NCBI GenBank assembly: GCA_027422505.1
Contig: JAPQWV010000051.1
Location: 3,501,501 to 3,565,500, forward strand
From: Craterostigma plantagineum
Lineage: Eukaryota > Streptophyta > Magnoliopsida > Lamiales > Linderniaceae
Length of the DNA: 64,000 nt
Direction: 5' to 3'
Shown: piece after piece, positions 22,042 to 31,656 of the stretch
Layout: every line of letters begins with the position of its first letter
How positions within the stretch are numbered: position 1 is the first letter of the stretch
Made by a program: the position numbers and the translations under genes
The notes under the pieces: generated by a model
What the model was told of the DNA's origin: nothing
The model's database searches: none
The model's input: only the letters and a program-made list of their open reading frames with translations

Positions 22042-23010
22042 ATGTGTAGTAAGCGAACAACGGCTGAGTATGCGAAGGGTGTTGATGAATTTATGAGATG
22101 TGCAGAACAGAATCGTAGGAAAAAAAGGCAATCGAAAATTTCGTGCCCGTGTCGTAATTGCAATAACATGAACTGGTGGAATAGTGATGTTGTGAAGGAA
22201 CATTTGCTAATAGCCGGTTTTAAATCTGGTTACGAATTGGATATGGCATGGTGAAGCCATCATAGATGTAGCTAGTTCAGCGGGTGTCGGAACTAGTACA
22301 AGAGTGCCACTAGATGTGGAGGACAATGTCGTAGCTGAAGATTCTGTGGACGACGATAATGATCGTATCGAGGAAATGCTGTGTGATGTCCAAGAGGATT
22401 TTGAAGAACGTCCTCCCATATTTGACAGCCTTGTTAGGTACAACAATATTCCTTTGTACACTGCGTGCTCAAAGTACACAAAGTTGTCTGCTGTCTTCAA
22501 GTTGCTGAATGTGAAGGCTAAATTTGGTATTTCAGATAAGTGTTTCTCAACACTTCTAGAAATATTTGGGGATATGCTTCCAGATGGTAATGAGCTTCTG
22601 ACGTCTACCTACGAGGCAAAGAAGTTATTGTGCCCATTGAATTTACAGTACGAAAGAATACACGCTTGTCCGAACGACTGCATACTTTATAGGGGTGATT
22701 ACGAGTCGGCTGATAAGTGTCCGACGTGCGACACCTGGCGTTATAAAAGAAAGGACGAAGTCGGTGCCCCCCCCCCCCCCCCCCGCTAAAGTTTTGTGGT
22801 ACTTACCAATAATTCCAAGACTACAACGTATGTTCTCAAATGCCGACGACGCTAAGATGTTTAGATGACATGATGAGGAAAGAAAAAAGGATGGAAAATT
22901 GAGACATCCGGCGGATTCTCCGCAATGGAGGAACATTGATTCGATGTATCCTGAATTTGGAGGCGAGGCACGAAATCTCCGACTGGGGCTTTCCACTGAT
23001 GAAATACTTT
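22042..23010 (+). pseudogene. CACTA TNP2 transposase, N-terminal part
   Basis: Begins with the transposase-associated domain (MCSKRTTAEYAKGVDEF, ISCPCRNC, HLLIAGFKSGY). A frameshift follows near 22254-22270, then LPDGNELLTSTYEAKKLL and CPNDCILYRGDYESADKCP. A run of 18 C residues (22767-22784) breaks the frame again. Beyond it the TNP2 motifs DEERKKDGKLRHPADSPQWR and GGEARNLRLGLSTD follow in other frames. The conserved segment normally following LSTDG is missing. Confidence 0.85.
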
Positions 23011-23044
23011 TGGCGATTTAAGCAGCCGTCACAGTACTTGGCAT

Positions 23045-23925
23045 GTGCTGCTTTGTATCTATAACCTCCCTCCGTGGATTACGATGAAAAGAAAATTCAT
23101 CATGTTATCGTGTTTAATCTCCGGTCCAAAACAACCCGGAAATGACATTGATGTCTACTTGGCTCCGTTGATCGACGATCTGAAAGCACTATGGTACAAA
23201 GGAGTTGAAGTGTATGATGCATCAATCAGATCACGGTTTACGCTACGCGCCATGGTATTCTGTACTATAAATGATTTCCCGGCTTATGGGAATCTGTCTG
23301 GCTATAGTGTAAAAGGCAAGAAAACTTGTCCAATTTGTGGGGATAATACGGACAGTCAGTGGTTGAACAACTATAGGAAACACACCTACATGGGCCATCA
23401 AAAATTCCTGCCACGTAGCCACGAATATAGAACGAAGAAGAAGCTTCTACCACTGTTTAACGGGAAAAGCGAGACTTCAAGAGCTACAATACCGTTGACA
23501 GGCATGGAATTGAGTGATATCGTCGCACACATCAATACTCAGTTTGGTAAGAAGTGCAAAACATCGACTTTGGGAGCTACCTTATTGGGAGAATCTCGAC
23601 GCCAGACACTGCATCGATGTGATGCACGTTGAGAAAAACGTGTGTGATAGCATTGTAGGAACCCTTCTAAATATGCCTGGTAAAACAAAAGATGGACTAA
23701 AAGCCAGGCTTGACATGGTCGAACTTCGAATGAGGCCTGAGCTAGCACCGATTGAAAAGGGAAAGAGGACTTCCTTCCCCCGGCCTGCTTCACACTTAGC
23801 AGGGCTGAGAAGTTAAGTTTTTGCCAGTGTCTAAAAGGTATTAAAGTCCCATCCGGTTATGCCAGTAACATAAGGAGATATGTCTCGATGAAAGACCTGA
23901 AGCTGGTGAGTTACAAGTCTCATAT
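23045..23925 (+). pseudogene. CACTA TNP2 transposase, central part
   Basis: Open at 23045-23632 with the Transposase_21 signature (LLCIYNLPPWITMKRK, SGPKQPGNDIDVYLAPLI, VKGKKTCPICGDN). A shift near 23590 leads to DARHCIDVMHVEKNVCDS and GKTKDGLKARLD. A third frame then has CQCLKGIKVPSGYASNIRR and VSMKDLKLV. Sequence after this point, normally several hundred residues, is deleted. In the active family this protein binds and cuts the element ends. Confidence 0.87.
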
Positions 23926-24000
23926 GAATTTTCAGTGTTATTTGTGTTAAATTATTACCATTATTCGATATTGAATCACATGAAAATCTTTCTAAATTAG

Positions 24001-24280
24001 TGCCCACGACAACCAAACGGGAGCGAGTTATGTGGATTTTACGTCATGAGATACATGTACGATATTATCTACAATCGTATCGGCAGAGATGATACATCCA
24101 ACTTGCCAACGGTATGGAACTTTAAATCCATCAGCTTCTTTAAGTTTCAAGTTTAATATGTTTATTAGTATGTTTTAACATTATCCTTTTTTATAGATAC
24201 TAGAGCGCTCCTCATACAGAGACGAAGAGCTCAAAGAAGTACGTGAATTGTGGGCGGAGCATTTTATATGCAATCTTTGA
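24001..24280 (+). pseudogene. Ulp1-type (C48) protease C-terminus inside the CACTA element
   Basis: Two exon-like pieces with good splice signals: 24001-24111 (acceptor AAATTAG, donor GTATGG) and 24197-24280 (acceptor TTATAG), in one continuous frame. The first carries QPNGSELCGFYVMRYM, matching the catalytic-cysteine region of Ulp1/SENP proteases. The second, EELKEVRELWAEHF, matches the usual C-terminal helix and ends in TGA. The catalytic His and Asp regions are absent, so no protease activity is expected. Ulp1 domains are known passengers of plant CACTA and MULE elements. Confidence 0.75.
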
Positions 24281-24469
24281 TGTATGTTAGACGTCTTTTA
24301 CGTTATGTTTGTTTTATGTTACGAGGATTTGTTGGACTATGATGTAGATGTTGATTTTAATTACGATTATTAGTAATATAATGAATGTTGGTGCTATTTT
24401 GTGTTGCATTGTTGATTTTTGGAATTGATTTTGGGATGCATTGTTGGGCAAAGAAAAAAAAAAAATTCA

Positions 24470-24892
24470 GAGCATGGGCGACACATTCTATGTTAGAGTG
24501 GGTCGCCCATGCTAATTAGGGAATAATAATAAAAAAAAAAGTTTGAGCATGGGCGACGCATTCATTCTATAGAATGCGTCGAATGCGTCGCCCATGCTAA
24601 TTATGGAAAAATTAAAAAAAAGTTAGAGCATGGGCGACGCAAGGGAAAAAAAAAAAAATTAGGTCATGGACGACGGTTTGTGGGGAAGAAACCGTCGCCC
24701 ATGAGTTTTCTTAGGCAGTCCGTTTACAGTCTTCGGCGACGGATTTTCGAAAAAACCATCGCCCATAAATTATCTTCAGCGACGCGTGTTTGTCCGTCGC
24801 CCAAAATTGTGCTCATGGGCGACCATGCTCCGGGCGACGTACAGAAACCGTCGCCCATGACGAATAAGAACCGTCGCCCATGACTGTTTCTG
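24470..24892. repeat. CACTA right subterminal repeats
   Basis: About fifteen copies of GGGCGACG or CGTCGCCC, several as perfect hairpins, for example 24547-24597 and 24664-24705. Confidence 0.82.
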
Positions 24893-25025
24893 TACTAGTG
24901 AAGGTACCAACGTGCAAAAAATTTATTCTGATAGGTACCTGCATATAAAAAATACTGACAGGATACTGGCTTGCTAAATTTTTTATATTAATTGGTATTT
25001 TTATGTAAAAACCCCCTAAAATAAA

Positions 25026-25769
25026 TCCATAAAGTACTCCTTTCATCGTATATTTTCATTTAGTGTTTTATTTCGTCAAATATTTCATGGACAACCACCA
25101 TCAATGTTTCAATGCACTCCTCCCTTATTGATTTTTCTTTATTTTTTATTAATTTTTTTACCTTTTTGCTCGAGCTCGAGCTCGACGAGCAATCAAACTC
25201 ACAGCCGAGCTGGAGCTTAGCTGTTTATCATCGAGTTAGAACTGACTTATGAAGCTCGTCAAGCTCGATACTAGCAAGCTTAGGAAATGAGCGGCGGTTC
25301 AGAAGGGCGAGACACTGATGCTATGGAGGGTGAATTGTAGTGCCATTTCTTTATATTAATACCCTTACAAATTTTCATCTTTCTTTGATTTATTGATTTA
25401 TTTTATATATTTTTTGTTACTATTTCTAATTTAAACAAAATTAATTTTTTAAGTTTAGGATTTATTTTCAATTTATATCAACTTTTAAGCTTTGATTTTC
25501 AATTTATTTATCTTTTCTTATGTCTTTTGTATTTTTTTAAATTTTTTATGTTTTATATATAGTTAATTATTAAACTGAAATATTTTATTTTACTATGTTT
25601 TACCTGTACAGCTGGTTACAGGTCGCTCGGTCCAATTTCGAAAGACAGGTAAATAGTTGGGATTTTTTGGGGAAGATATGCCAATAGTTGGGATTTTAAG
25701 GAATAATTCATAGGTGGGATTAATAATAGCAAAATGTTGATAGTTGGGATTATTAGGTTCAGTTTTTCC
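25026..25769. other. Right arm of the outer MULE-like element, no gene
   Basis: AT-rich filler with a short GC-rich inverted piece (GCTCGAGCTCGAGCTCGACG near 25169) and the right terminal region with repeated TAGTTGGGAT. No ORF of note. Confidence 0.6.
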
Positions 25770-26208
25770 TATTTTTATTTAGTAAGGCCCGTGACTTATT
25801 ATCGATATATGAATTGAAGCTACAAAAATCTGACTTATGAAGTTTATTTTAGCCTGATTTCTTAAAATAAGATTAGATAAGGTGTTGTATTTTCGTATAG
25901 TTCACCGCTATTATGCATATATTTAATATCGTATTTTCGGCTCGAAAAATTGCGAATTGGCGCAAATGGATGCCGAACACGGGAAGAAACGCAGCCTCCG
26001 AGCGCCTCCTTATGGAGTTCGTGTTGGTTTAAACAGAAAGACGATATTCAAGGTCGATTTTCTTCCTTCTGCGTCGATTTTTTATGGGTGTCTTTTCTTC
26101 GAATGAGCAATATCTATATCAAAAAAAAAAAAAAAAAACAGAAACCCTAACAAACGAACATTTCGAACATAAATACAATATCCTCTAACATCATAAATAG
26201 GTAATAAT

Positions 26209-26955
26209 CTAGCGACGATCCATAGCAGGCATTTCGAAACGGCAAATAGGGCAAAAGCGACTTAATCGAAGCCACTCCTTAATGCATCCCTCGTGAAACA
26301 AATGCATACAAGGCATGCAAGTCGCTTCGAAACCCTCCGAATACTCCTCAGCACAAACAGCGCACGTCCCATCGCAGCTAACCCTTTTCTTCTCCAACGA
26401 ATCGATCGAAGATTCCAAAGCACCATTTGCGCCACTCTCTTCTCCAGACTCCATTTGCGCCACATAATCCAACCATAAATCCTCGTGAAAAATGCGCTCG
26501 GTATCAGCCACGACGCTCATATCTATAGAAACGACGTCTTGGCTGCTCTGAGTCATCATTGCGACAGCTTTAATCGCTCGGCACATCGCATAATAGCTCA
26601 GTTCCCTTCGGTGAAGGGCCGAAGGGACCCAACTTGCGAGCGCTCTCCTTATTATTTTCTGGGCCCTTTTTTGCCTCAAGAACGTCTGAAGGTCGAGGCT
26701 AACCGTTCCTTTAACCTCGGGCGGACTTTGTATGGATCGAAGGAGGCGTGGGACAGCTGAATCTCGGCCCTTTATGAGCTCTTTATTGTTTTCTGCACAT
26801 GAGAAATTGAAGACTATTTGCATTTGCGGCGAAAGGTTTCTAGGGTTTATGATATCGGTGGAAGTGTATATGAGCATTTGTTCTAAGAGCTCGGAGGGGC
26901 TTATGTCGTCGAAGTGATATGATTCGTTGATTTCGAAGAAAGATTCTTCTTCCAT
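26209..26955 (-). CDS. RING-H2 zinc finger protein (putative E3 ubiquitin ligase), intact copy C
   Basis: 248 residues, single exon, ATG at 26953-26955. The C-terminal RING-H2 has all eight zinc ligands: C198-x2-C201, C216-x-H218-x2-H221-x2-C224, C235-x2-C238, with the tryptophan of KEWLRLSRFCPIC that E2-binding RINGs usually carry. Such proteins transfer ubiquitin from an E2 enzyme to a substrate. The N-terminal 190 residues (an acidic start, then a basic patch LRQKRAQKIIRRALASW) match no domain I recognise; they are shared with copies A and B. No signal peptide or membrane segment is evident, so a soluble cytosolic or nuclear protein is likely. It is the only one of three tandem copies with an unbroken frame. 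Confidence 0.92.
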   Translation of the reverse strand: MEEESFFEINESYHFDDISPSELLEQMLIYTSTDIINPRNLSPQMQIVFNFSCAENNKELIKGRDSAVPRLLRSIQSPPEVKGTVSLDLQTFLRQKRAQKIIRRALASWVPSALHRRELSYYAMCRAIKAVAMMTQSSQDVVSIDMSVVADTERIFHEDLWLDYVAQMESGEESGANGALESSIDSLEKKRVSCDGTCAVCAEEYSEGFEATCMPCMHLFHEGCIKEWLRLSRFCPICRFEMPAMDRR

Positions 26956-27065
26956 GGCTTTTTTTAGGGTTTTGTTGAATTGAGGTGAAGAATGTGTGTT
27001 TGTTGTGAAGAGATTGAAGTGTGGTACGTAATGTAGGTTTGTCTGTGTGTGTATATATAGAGAAG
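26956..27065 (-). promoter_or_regulatory. Promoter region of RING copy C
   Basis: TATATATA at 27052-27059, about 100 bp upstream of the ATG, conserved in placement with copies A and B. Confidence 0.6.
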
Positions 27066-27422
27066 TTGATGAATTGTTTCGTTGTGTAATAGAATTCGAA
27101 TTGGTTTTGGAAAAAAGGAATGTTGATAATTGAGGCTTAATATTCTTCCATCTTTGGTGAGTATCGGGGGATTATTTTTTAATGGGTAATCATTTCAATT
27201 GTAGTAAATAAATTAATATGGTCTTGTATTTGAGATTTTCCATTAGTTAATATTCTGTTTCAAAACTTATCCAGTGAATATCTCTTATTAAGTGATTCTC
27301 CGTAAAGATATTTATTTGTCTTAAATCAATTCAATTGTCATGTACTTCGAAATTAGATGCTTGTGATTTTTGTTTCATGTCATTTTATTAAGGCGTATGA
27401 CTTATTATTAAGCTATTTATTA

Positions 27423-27489
<67 letters not shown>

Positions 27490-27887
27490 GTTTGTTTTTA
27501 CCTTAAGTTGATGCTACAAAAAGATGCATGACTTACTTTTAGCATGAGTTGATTGATGCTTGTTTAATTTTATCTGATTTTTTAGAATAAAATTAAGGTA
27601 AATTGTTGAATTTTTAAAATAGAGTGAAAGAAGAGAGTGAGTAGATAGAGCTGACAAACAAGATAGAACTCTTTCAGAAAATACTAAATTTTGAAGGAAA
27701 AAGAAAAAACTAAGGATGGAAATTAAGCATGACGTCCTATATCTAGACACGATTATTATGTTGTTATGGAACTAAACCATAGTCTCTCTCTCTCGGCAAA
27801 TCAACCCCATACAATTTTATGCGAAAAATACTTCGAGAAGAAAAAAAAGAAAAGAAAAAACCTAAAATCAGCATTTCGAAATTATTT
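27066..27887. other. Intergenic between RING copy C and AHL
   Basis: The first 400 bp match the upstream flanks of copies A and B. The rest holds the ATT microsatellite and AT-rich sequence. The ORF at 27514-27750 has no recognisable feature. Confidence 0.6.
27411..27487. repeat. (ATT)n microsatellite
   Basis: About 24 near-perfect TTA/ATT units. The paralogous positions upstream of copy A and right of 25778 read TTATTATCGATATATGAA, so the repeat probably expanded from that short seed. Confidence 0.9.
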
Positions 27888-30123
27888 TCAGCGCCAAGCC
27901 ATGTTGGGATACATGGGCAAGTTCGCCATCGGCTGACCAGGGTTAGGGTAACCACGTTCGAGGGCACTTTCGTCATTTTCCTCATCCACAGACTCGTCCG
28001 AACCTTCGGGCGACGAGGAGCTGCCACCTGTCCCCCCCGGCGGAGGCGTGCTGAAGTTCAACATGTTCGACGAAGAAGCGATCATCCCTCCCTTATTATT
28101 ATTACTACTACCCCTTTTCCCATCTTCTATGAAACTGCCCACAATAACCTATAAGATCGTACCCGAAAAAATAAAGATCGAAAAATCAAAGTCGAAGGCG
28201 CAAAGATGTCATGGAGAAAATCGAAAAATTTCGAATCGTTTAAAAAGTTATACTTGAACTGTAGACGCTGCCCTAAGAAATCCCGAGACTCCGCCGCCCA
28301 ATACTTTTGCGTCTGTTCCCGCCAACGAAATATTCAGACCACTTACGCCGCCGCCGTTTGAATTTTCGGATGGAGAGAAAGAACCCGCCAACGATATGAT
28401 GTTGAATCGGCCCTGCGAATAACAAACAAAAAATGGAAAAAAATCGCCGTAAAATTGAAAAAATCGGCAGTAATCTTCCCGCACTAGTTAAGACTAACAA
28501 AACAAACCAAGAATTTGTGTGGTGCCAGAAAAATGGGGATTGTTGAAGCAAAACAGAGTAGTCTTGAATGGTTTGATGCTAAGCAGACTAAGAAGGCGAA
28601 TAAAGGTAGCTGAGCAATCGCTGTATCACACATCTCAAAAGAAAAAAACTTTTCACGTATCTTGAAAGTCCATAATTTCACATACCGCAAAAGAAAAGGC
28701 AAAGTTAAGTAGGGCCCACCTCATATGTCATAGTACTTGCTGACATGGCACGTTGGCGGAGAGTGACATTGGAAACAGCACCGTGGGCGGACAGAATGCA
28801 GACAGTTCGAGGACCTTCTTGAGCGAATGCCATGAGTTTCGAAGCTATGTCCTAAACAAGACAAAAGCATCAACAGAGAAAGGATACAAAAAAAATTACA
28901 TGTAGGCCTTTCACTTGTTGGTTTATATTGGAATATGTAGGAGAAGAAACTTCCTGGGTGATTGAACGTACAACGTTTGAGGATCGAATATGATTTTCAG
29001 GGCCTAATGGGGTGTTCAAAAAATGTTTCTAGCCTAATAAAAGGTAATTGCATAGCAACATATTAGACACCTATCTCAAACTTGCCATTTCCAAAGACAT
29101 CAATTTTTTCTAAAGGGAGGAGCTTAACTATGTGTAATAACGCAATACCATCAATCTAAACTAAAACACAGTCAATGCAAGAAAAGAGCATTTCAATTCA
29201 TCGGCACCCGTCAACTAAATAGATCTTAATGGCTGAATGGTTAAGCTGACCAGTGATTCACCAATAGGCTATAATAACTGTTCTCAGATCGATAAAGTGA
29301 ACTCAAATAGCGTAAAGAAAACTCAATGTGAAATGTATCATATCATCATCTTCAATTCAAGAAAACATGAAACTTAATCAGACTAAAACCCAATTTGCAA
29401 AATGTACCATATCATCATCTTCAATTCAAGAAACCAAGAAACACGAATCAGATTAAATTACCTCTCCCTCTTCCACGATAATCACATGAGGCGTAAACCC
29501 AACTCCGGGCACACCTAAACGACACAAAAAACCCATCATCAAGCACAAATAAATCCATAAAAGAAACGATTTAAAGAGCGATGTCATCATAAAAAAAATC
29601 AACCTAAAGCATCCATCTGCTTCTTCCCTGAACCAGGCGGACGCCCACGGTGTTTCTTAGATTCAGACGAACCCACATCGGCTGAAATCTGGTTATTAGC
29701 GGTCGCAAGGCCGAGCCCTACATTACTACTAGAGCTACCATTGTTGTCATTCTTGTTATCGGGGGAATATTTTCTTGGCCGACCCCTTTTCTTTTTCGCC
29801 GGTTCAGCGTTGAACCACCCGCCTGAGCTGTCGCCGTACTGCTGCTGCGGCGGCGGCTGCTGCTGATGATGATCTTGGAGCTGATCCAAGGGTTTGTTCG
29901 GCGGCGAGCCGCCGAAGGCGAAACGAGGGTTTGGGTTTTGAGGGTGCATCATAACGGCGTTGCCGGCGTTTGAGTACGGCGAGCTGTTGTTGGGATGCGG
30001 CCCGCCGCCGGGGATGAGGTGGTGATGCTGCTGGTGCTGCTGCATCGGTGATTGCTGGTGGAGGCGGTGGTGTTGGTGATGCGGCGGCGGAAATGGCGCC
30101 GCCGAAGAGTCTTGGGGGTCCAT
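27888..30123 (-). CDS. AHL: AT-hook motif nuclear-localized protein (AHL), five exons
   Basis: Exons on the minus strand: 29604-30123, 29462-29514, 28720-28851, 28254-28412, 27888-28148, all with GT-AG borders and continuous phase, giving 374 residues. The N-terminus is rich in His, Gln and Pro. Two AT-hooks follow (KKKRGRPRKYSPD and KKHRGRPPGSGKK), then a PPC/DUF296 domain (GVGFTPHVIIVEEGE, KLMAFAQEGPRTVCILSAHG, GRFNIISLAGSFS, LNISLAGTDAKVLGGGVSG, VIVGSF). AHL proteins bind AT-rich DNA in the minor groove and form trimers through PPC to regulate transcription and chromatin. Two hooks plus introns place it in the intron-containing clade B. The C-terminus is an acidic Ser-rich tail ending PNMAWR. 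Substitution of RQRAMSASTMTYE for the more usual RQPAMSGGTVTYE is a small peculiarity. Confidence 0.96.
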
Positions 30124-30344
30124 TTTGCAGATCCGCCGATGCTCCGTTCGGCGATGTTGAGTGATTAGAAGACAAAATGCAGCTGGGATTCAATCTCAGT
30201 CAGTGGGTGTCTGCGTTGGAGAGCGAGGGTACAAAGTACGAAGCAATACAAAGAGCTCCCTCGTTTGGGGTTATTTTATCATTTTACTCAATACAATTGT
30301 GGACTTCTTTTCGAATTCTAATTTTTTGTGGGCTTTTCGACAAT

Positions 30345-30715
30345 AATTTCAGAAGGAAAAAAAGTTGGGGCAGGGCATTTACGTTTCAGACCCCCATTTA
30401 CGTTTCAATTAGAGTTCAGACCCCTGTTTGAAAGTTCATAGTTTTAAGGATCTAGTTTTTTTAGAAACGCTTCATGATTCCCCAATACCACTTCATGGGT
30501 ATGTGGTAACACTTCATGGGTCTGTGGTGACACTCCACGGGTCTGAGGTGACACTTCACGGATCTGTCGTACCCCTTCACGGGTCTGTGGTAACACATGA
30601 GACCTTTTCTCTAAATGAAACTTACATGAGTCCTTATCTCTAATTGAAAATATGAATTGGGGCATGACTCTGAACAAAAAAAATCTCCTTTTTAGTGGGT
30701 TTTTTATCATTTCAT
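30345..30715. mobile_element. Small TIR-like element upstream of AHL, with a 22-bp minisatellite
   Basis: The ends are imperfectly inverted: CATTTACGTTTCAGACCCC with CAATTAGAGTTCAGACCCC on the left, GTTCAGAGTCATGCCCC with CAATTAGAGATAAGGACTC on the complement of the right. The core (about 30484-30600) has five diverged copies of a 22-23-bp unit (CACTTCATGGGTCTGTGGTGA). An ORF through it encodes only the repeat. It starts about 220 bp upstream of the AHL start codon. No clean target duplication was found. Confidence 0.5.
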
Positions 30716-30787
30716 TCTCCAAATTCCATTTTCTTTTTGTAATTTCATGTAATGTATTATGTTTGTTATAAATATATAATATATATA

Positions 30788-31220
30788 GGAGTCTTTACAC
30801 ATAAGTACCTATTTGGATAAAAACTTGTAATTTAGTACTCTGTCAGGATTTTTTTATATGTAGGTACCTAACAAAATAAGTTTTTTGCACATAGGTACTC
30901 GATCCCCGAAAGTACACCATACAACACATTTGGGTACTCTATATCAACACATTTGGATACCCTATATAACAGAAAATGGTACGACGTATGCTATATTTAG
31001 GTACGCCCTATGTAACACACATGGATGCTGTAGGTACGACATATGCTATATTTAGGTACCCTATATCAACGTGTTATAGTATGCAATATACACACAGGAA
31101 GGTACGACATGACTAAAGAAACTGGTAAAAATTAAATCAGGTACTTATCTGTAAAATTTTCTGACATTGGTACCTATATGTAAAAATTTTATCCAACTGG
31201 GTATTTTCTATAGATTCACC
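30788..31220. mobile_element. GGTAC-type TIR element 2
   Basis: 433 bp. Left end GGAGTCTTTACACATAAGTA, right end (complement) GGTGAATCTATAGAAAATAC. The inverted repeats share TTGGATAAAA, TAGGTACC, TGTCAG and AAGTACCT blocks. Its GGTGAATCTATAGAA end is the same as that of the element at 20284. Flanking 9-mers are ATATATATA and ACATATATA (8 of 9). Several GGTAC motifs lie inside. Noncoding. Confidence 0.75.
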
Positions 31221-31656
31221 ACATATATATAAATAGGAATTTGCTATATGGCGCCCAACCCAACTATAGTGTGCTACAACACTGAGCAGCATAGCAAATT
31301 TCTCATGTACTGTGCTTCTCGTCCCCGCGCATTGAAAAATTAAGTCCTTTCTAAACTTCAATTCCAACGCGAATTCTCCGCATAGTGAATGCGCTCGTAA
31401 AAAATACCGGTAAAAAATTTGTATGTACATTAAATTAGCACATTCGAAAGTTGGCATAAAATTCGCAGACGAGATCGTTCATAAATTCTTCCAATAAATT
31501 CGACGAATTAACCGTTCATGTTTGTAAAGTTCGCGCAAAAATAGCAAATCGGCCTAAAAATCATCGTGAAAAAAGAGAACGAAAACATATCATCCAACTT
31601 AAAAGAATGTGTTTGGATTAGAACTAAATATATTTTTTTGTCGACCGAAACGAAAT
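31221..31656. other. 3' flank of the PRPP synthetase gene
   Basis: No gene or repeat recognised. The minus-strand ORF 31137-31457 starts outside and ends inside the TIR element and is not called. Confidence 0.6.

Larger units (their letters stand above)
20586..24900 (+). mobile_element. CACTA (En/Spm) DNA transposon, defective
   Basis: 4315 bp with CACTAGTA at the left end and its inverse TACTAGTG at the right, flanked by the 3-bp duplication AAG (20583-20585, 24901-24903), as CACTA elements do. Dense subterminal repeats of GGGCGACG and CGTCGCCC lie inside both ends. The interior holds degenerate TNP2 transposase and a Ulp1-type protease end, with a large part missing between them. Confidence 0.93.
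20284..25016. mobile_element. GGTAC-type TIR element 1 (interrupted by CACTA)
   Basis: Flanked by a perfect 9-bp duplication TAAAATAAA (20275-20283 and 25017-25025). The left end GGTGAATCTATAGAA and the right end (reverse complement GGGGGTTTTTACATAA) begin inverted repeats of about 85 bp with shared blocks: ATACC, TATAAAAAATTT, AGT(A)CC, TGTCAG, GTACCTG. Without the CACTA insertion it would be about 415 bp, close to the 433-bp relative at 30788-31220. Noncoding. Confidence 0.8.
19944..25769. mobile_element. MULE-like element, outermost of a three-level nest
   Basis: Flanked by a perfect 9-bp duplication TATTTTTAT (19935-19943 and 25770-25778). The ends are imperfect inverted repeats starting GGAAAA, followed on both sides by CCCAACTAT and by AAAATCCCAAC...CATATCTTC at different spacing. 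A 9-bp duplication fits Mutator-like elements. The paralogous sequence at 17911-17919 shows the site without the insertion. No transposase of its own was found. Its own sequence is only 19944-20283 and 25017-25769; the rest is the nested elements. Confidence 0.75.

Noticed and set aside
19944..25769. Helitron origin for the outer element
   Set aside because: It has a 9-bp target duplication and inverted ends; Helitrons make neither.
29804..30193. Ala/Pro-rich 129-codon ORF
   Set aside because: Overlaps AHL exon 1 in another frame; an artefact of GC-rich repeats.
30428..30643. ORF with LHGSVVT repeats
   Set aside because: Only translates the 22-23-bp minisatellite.
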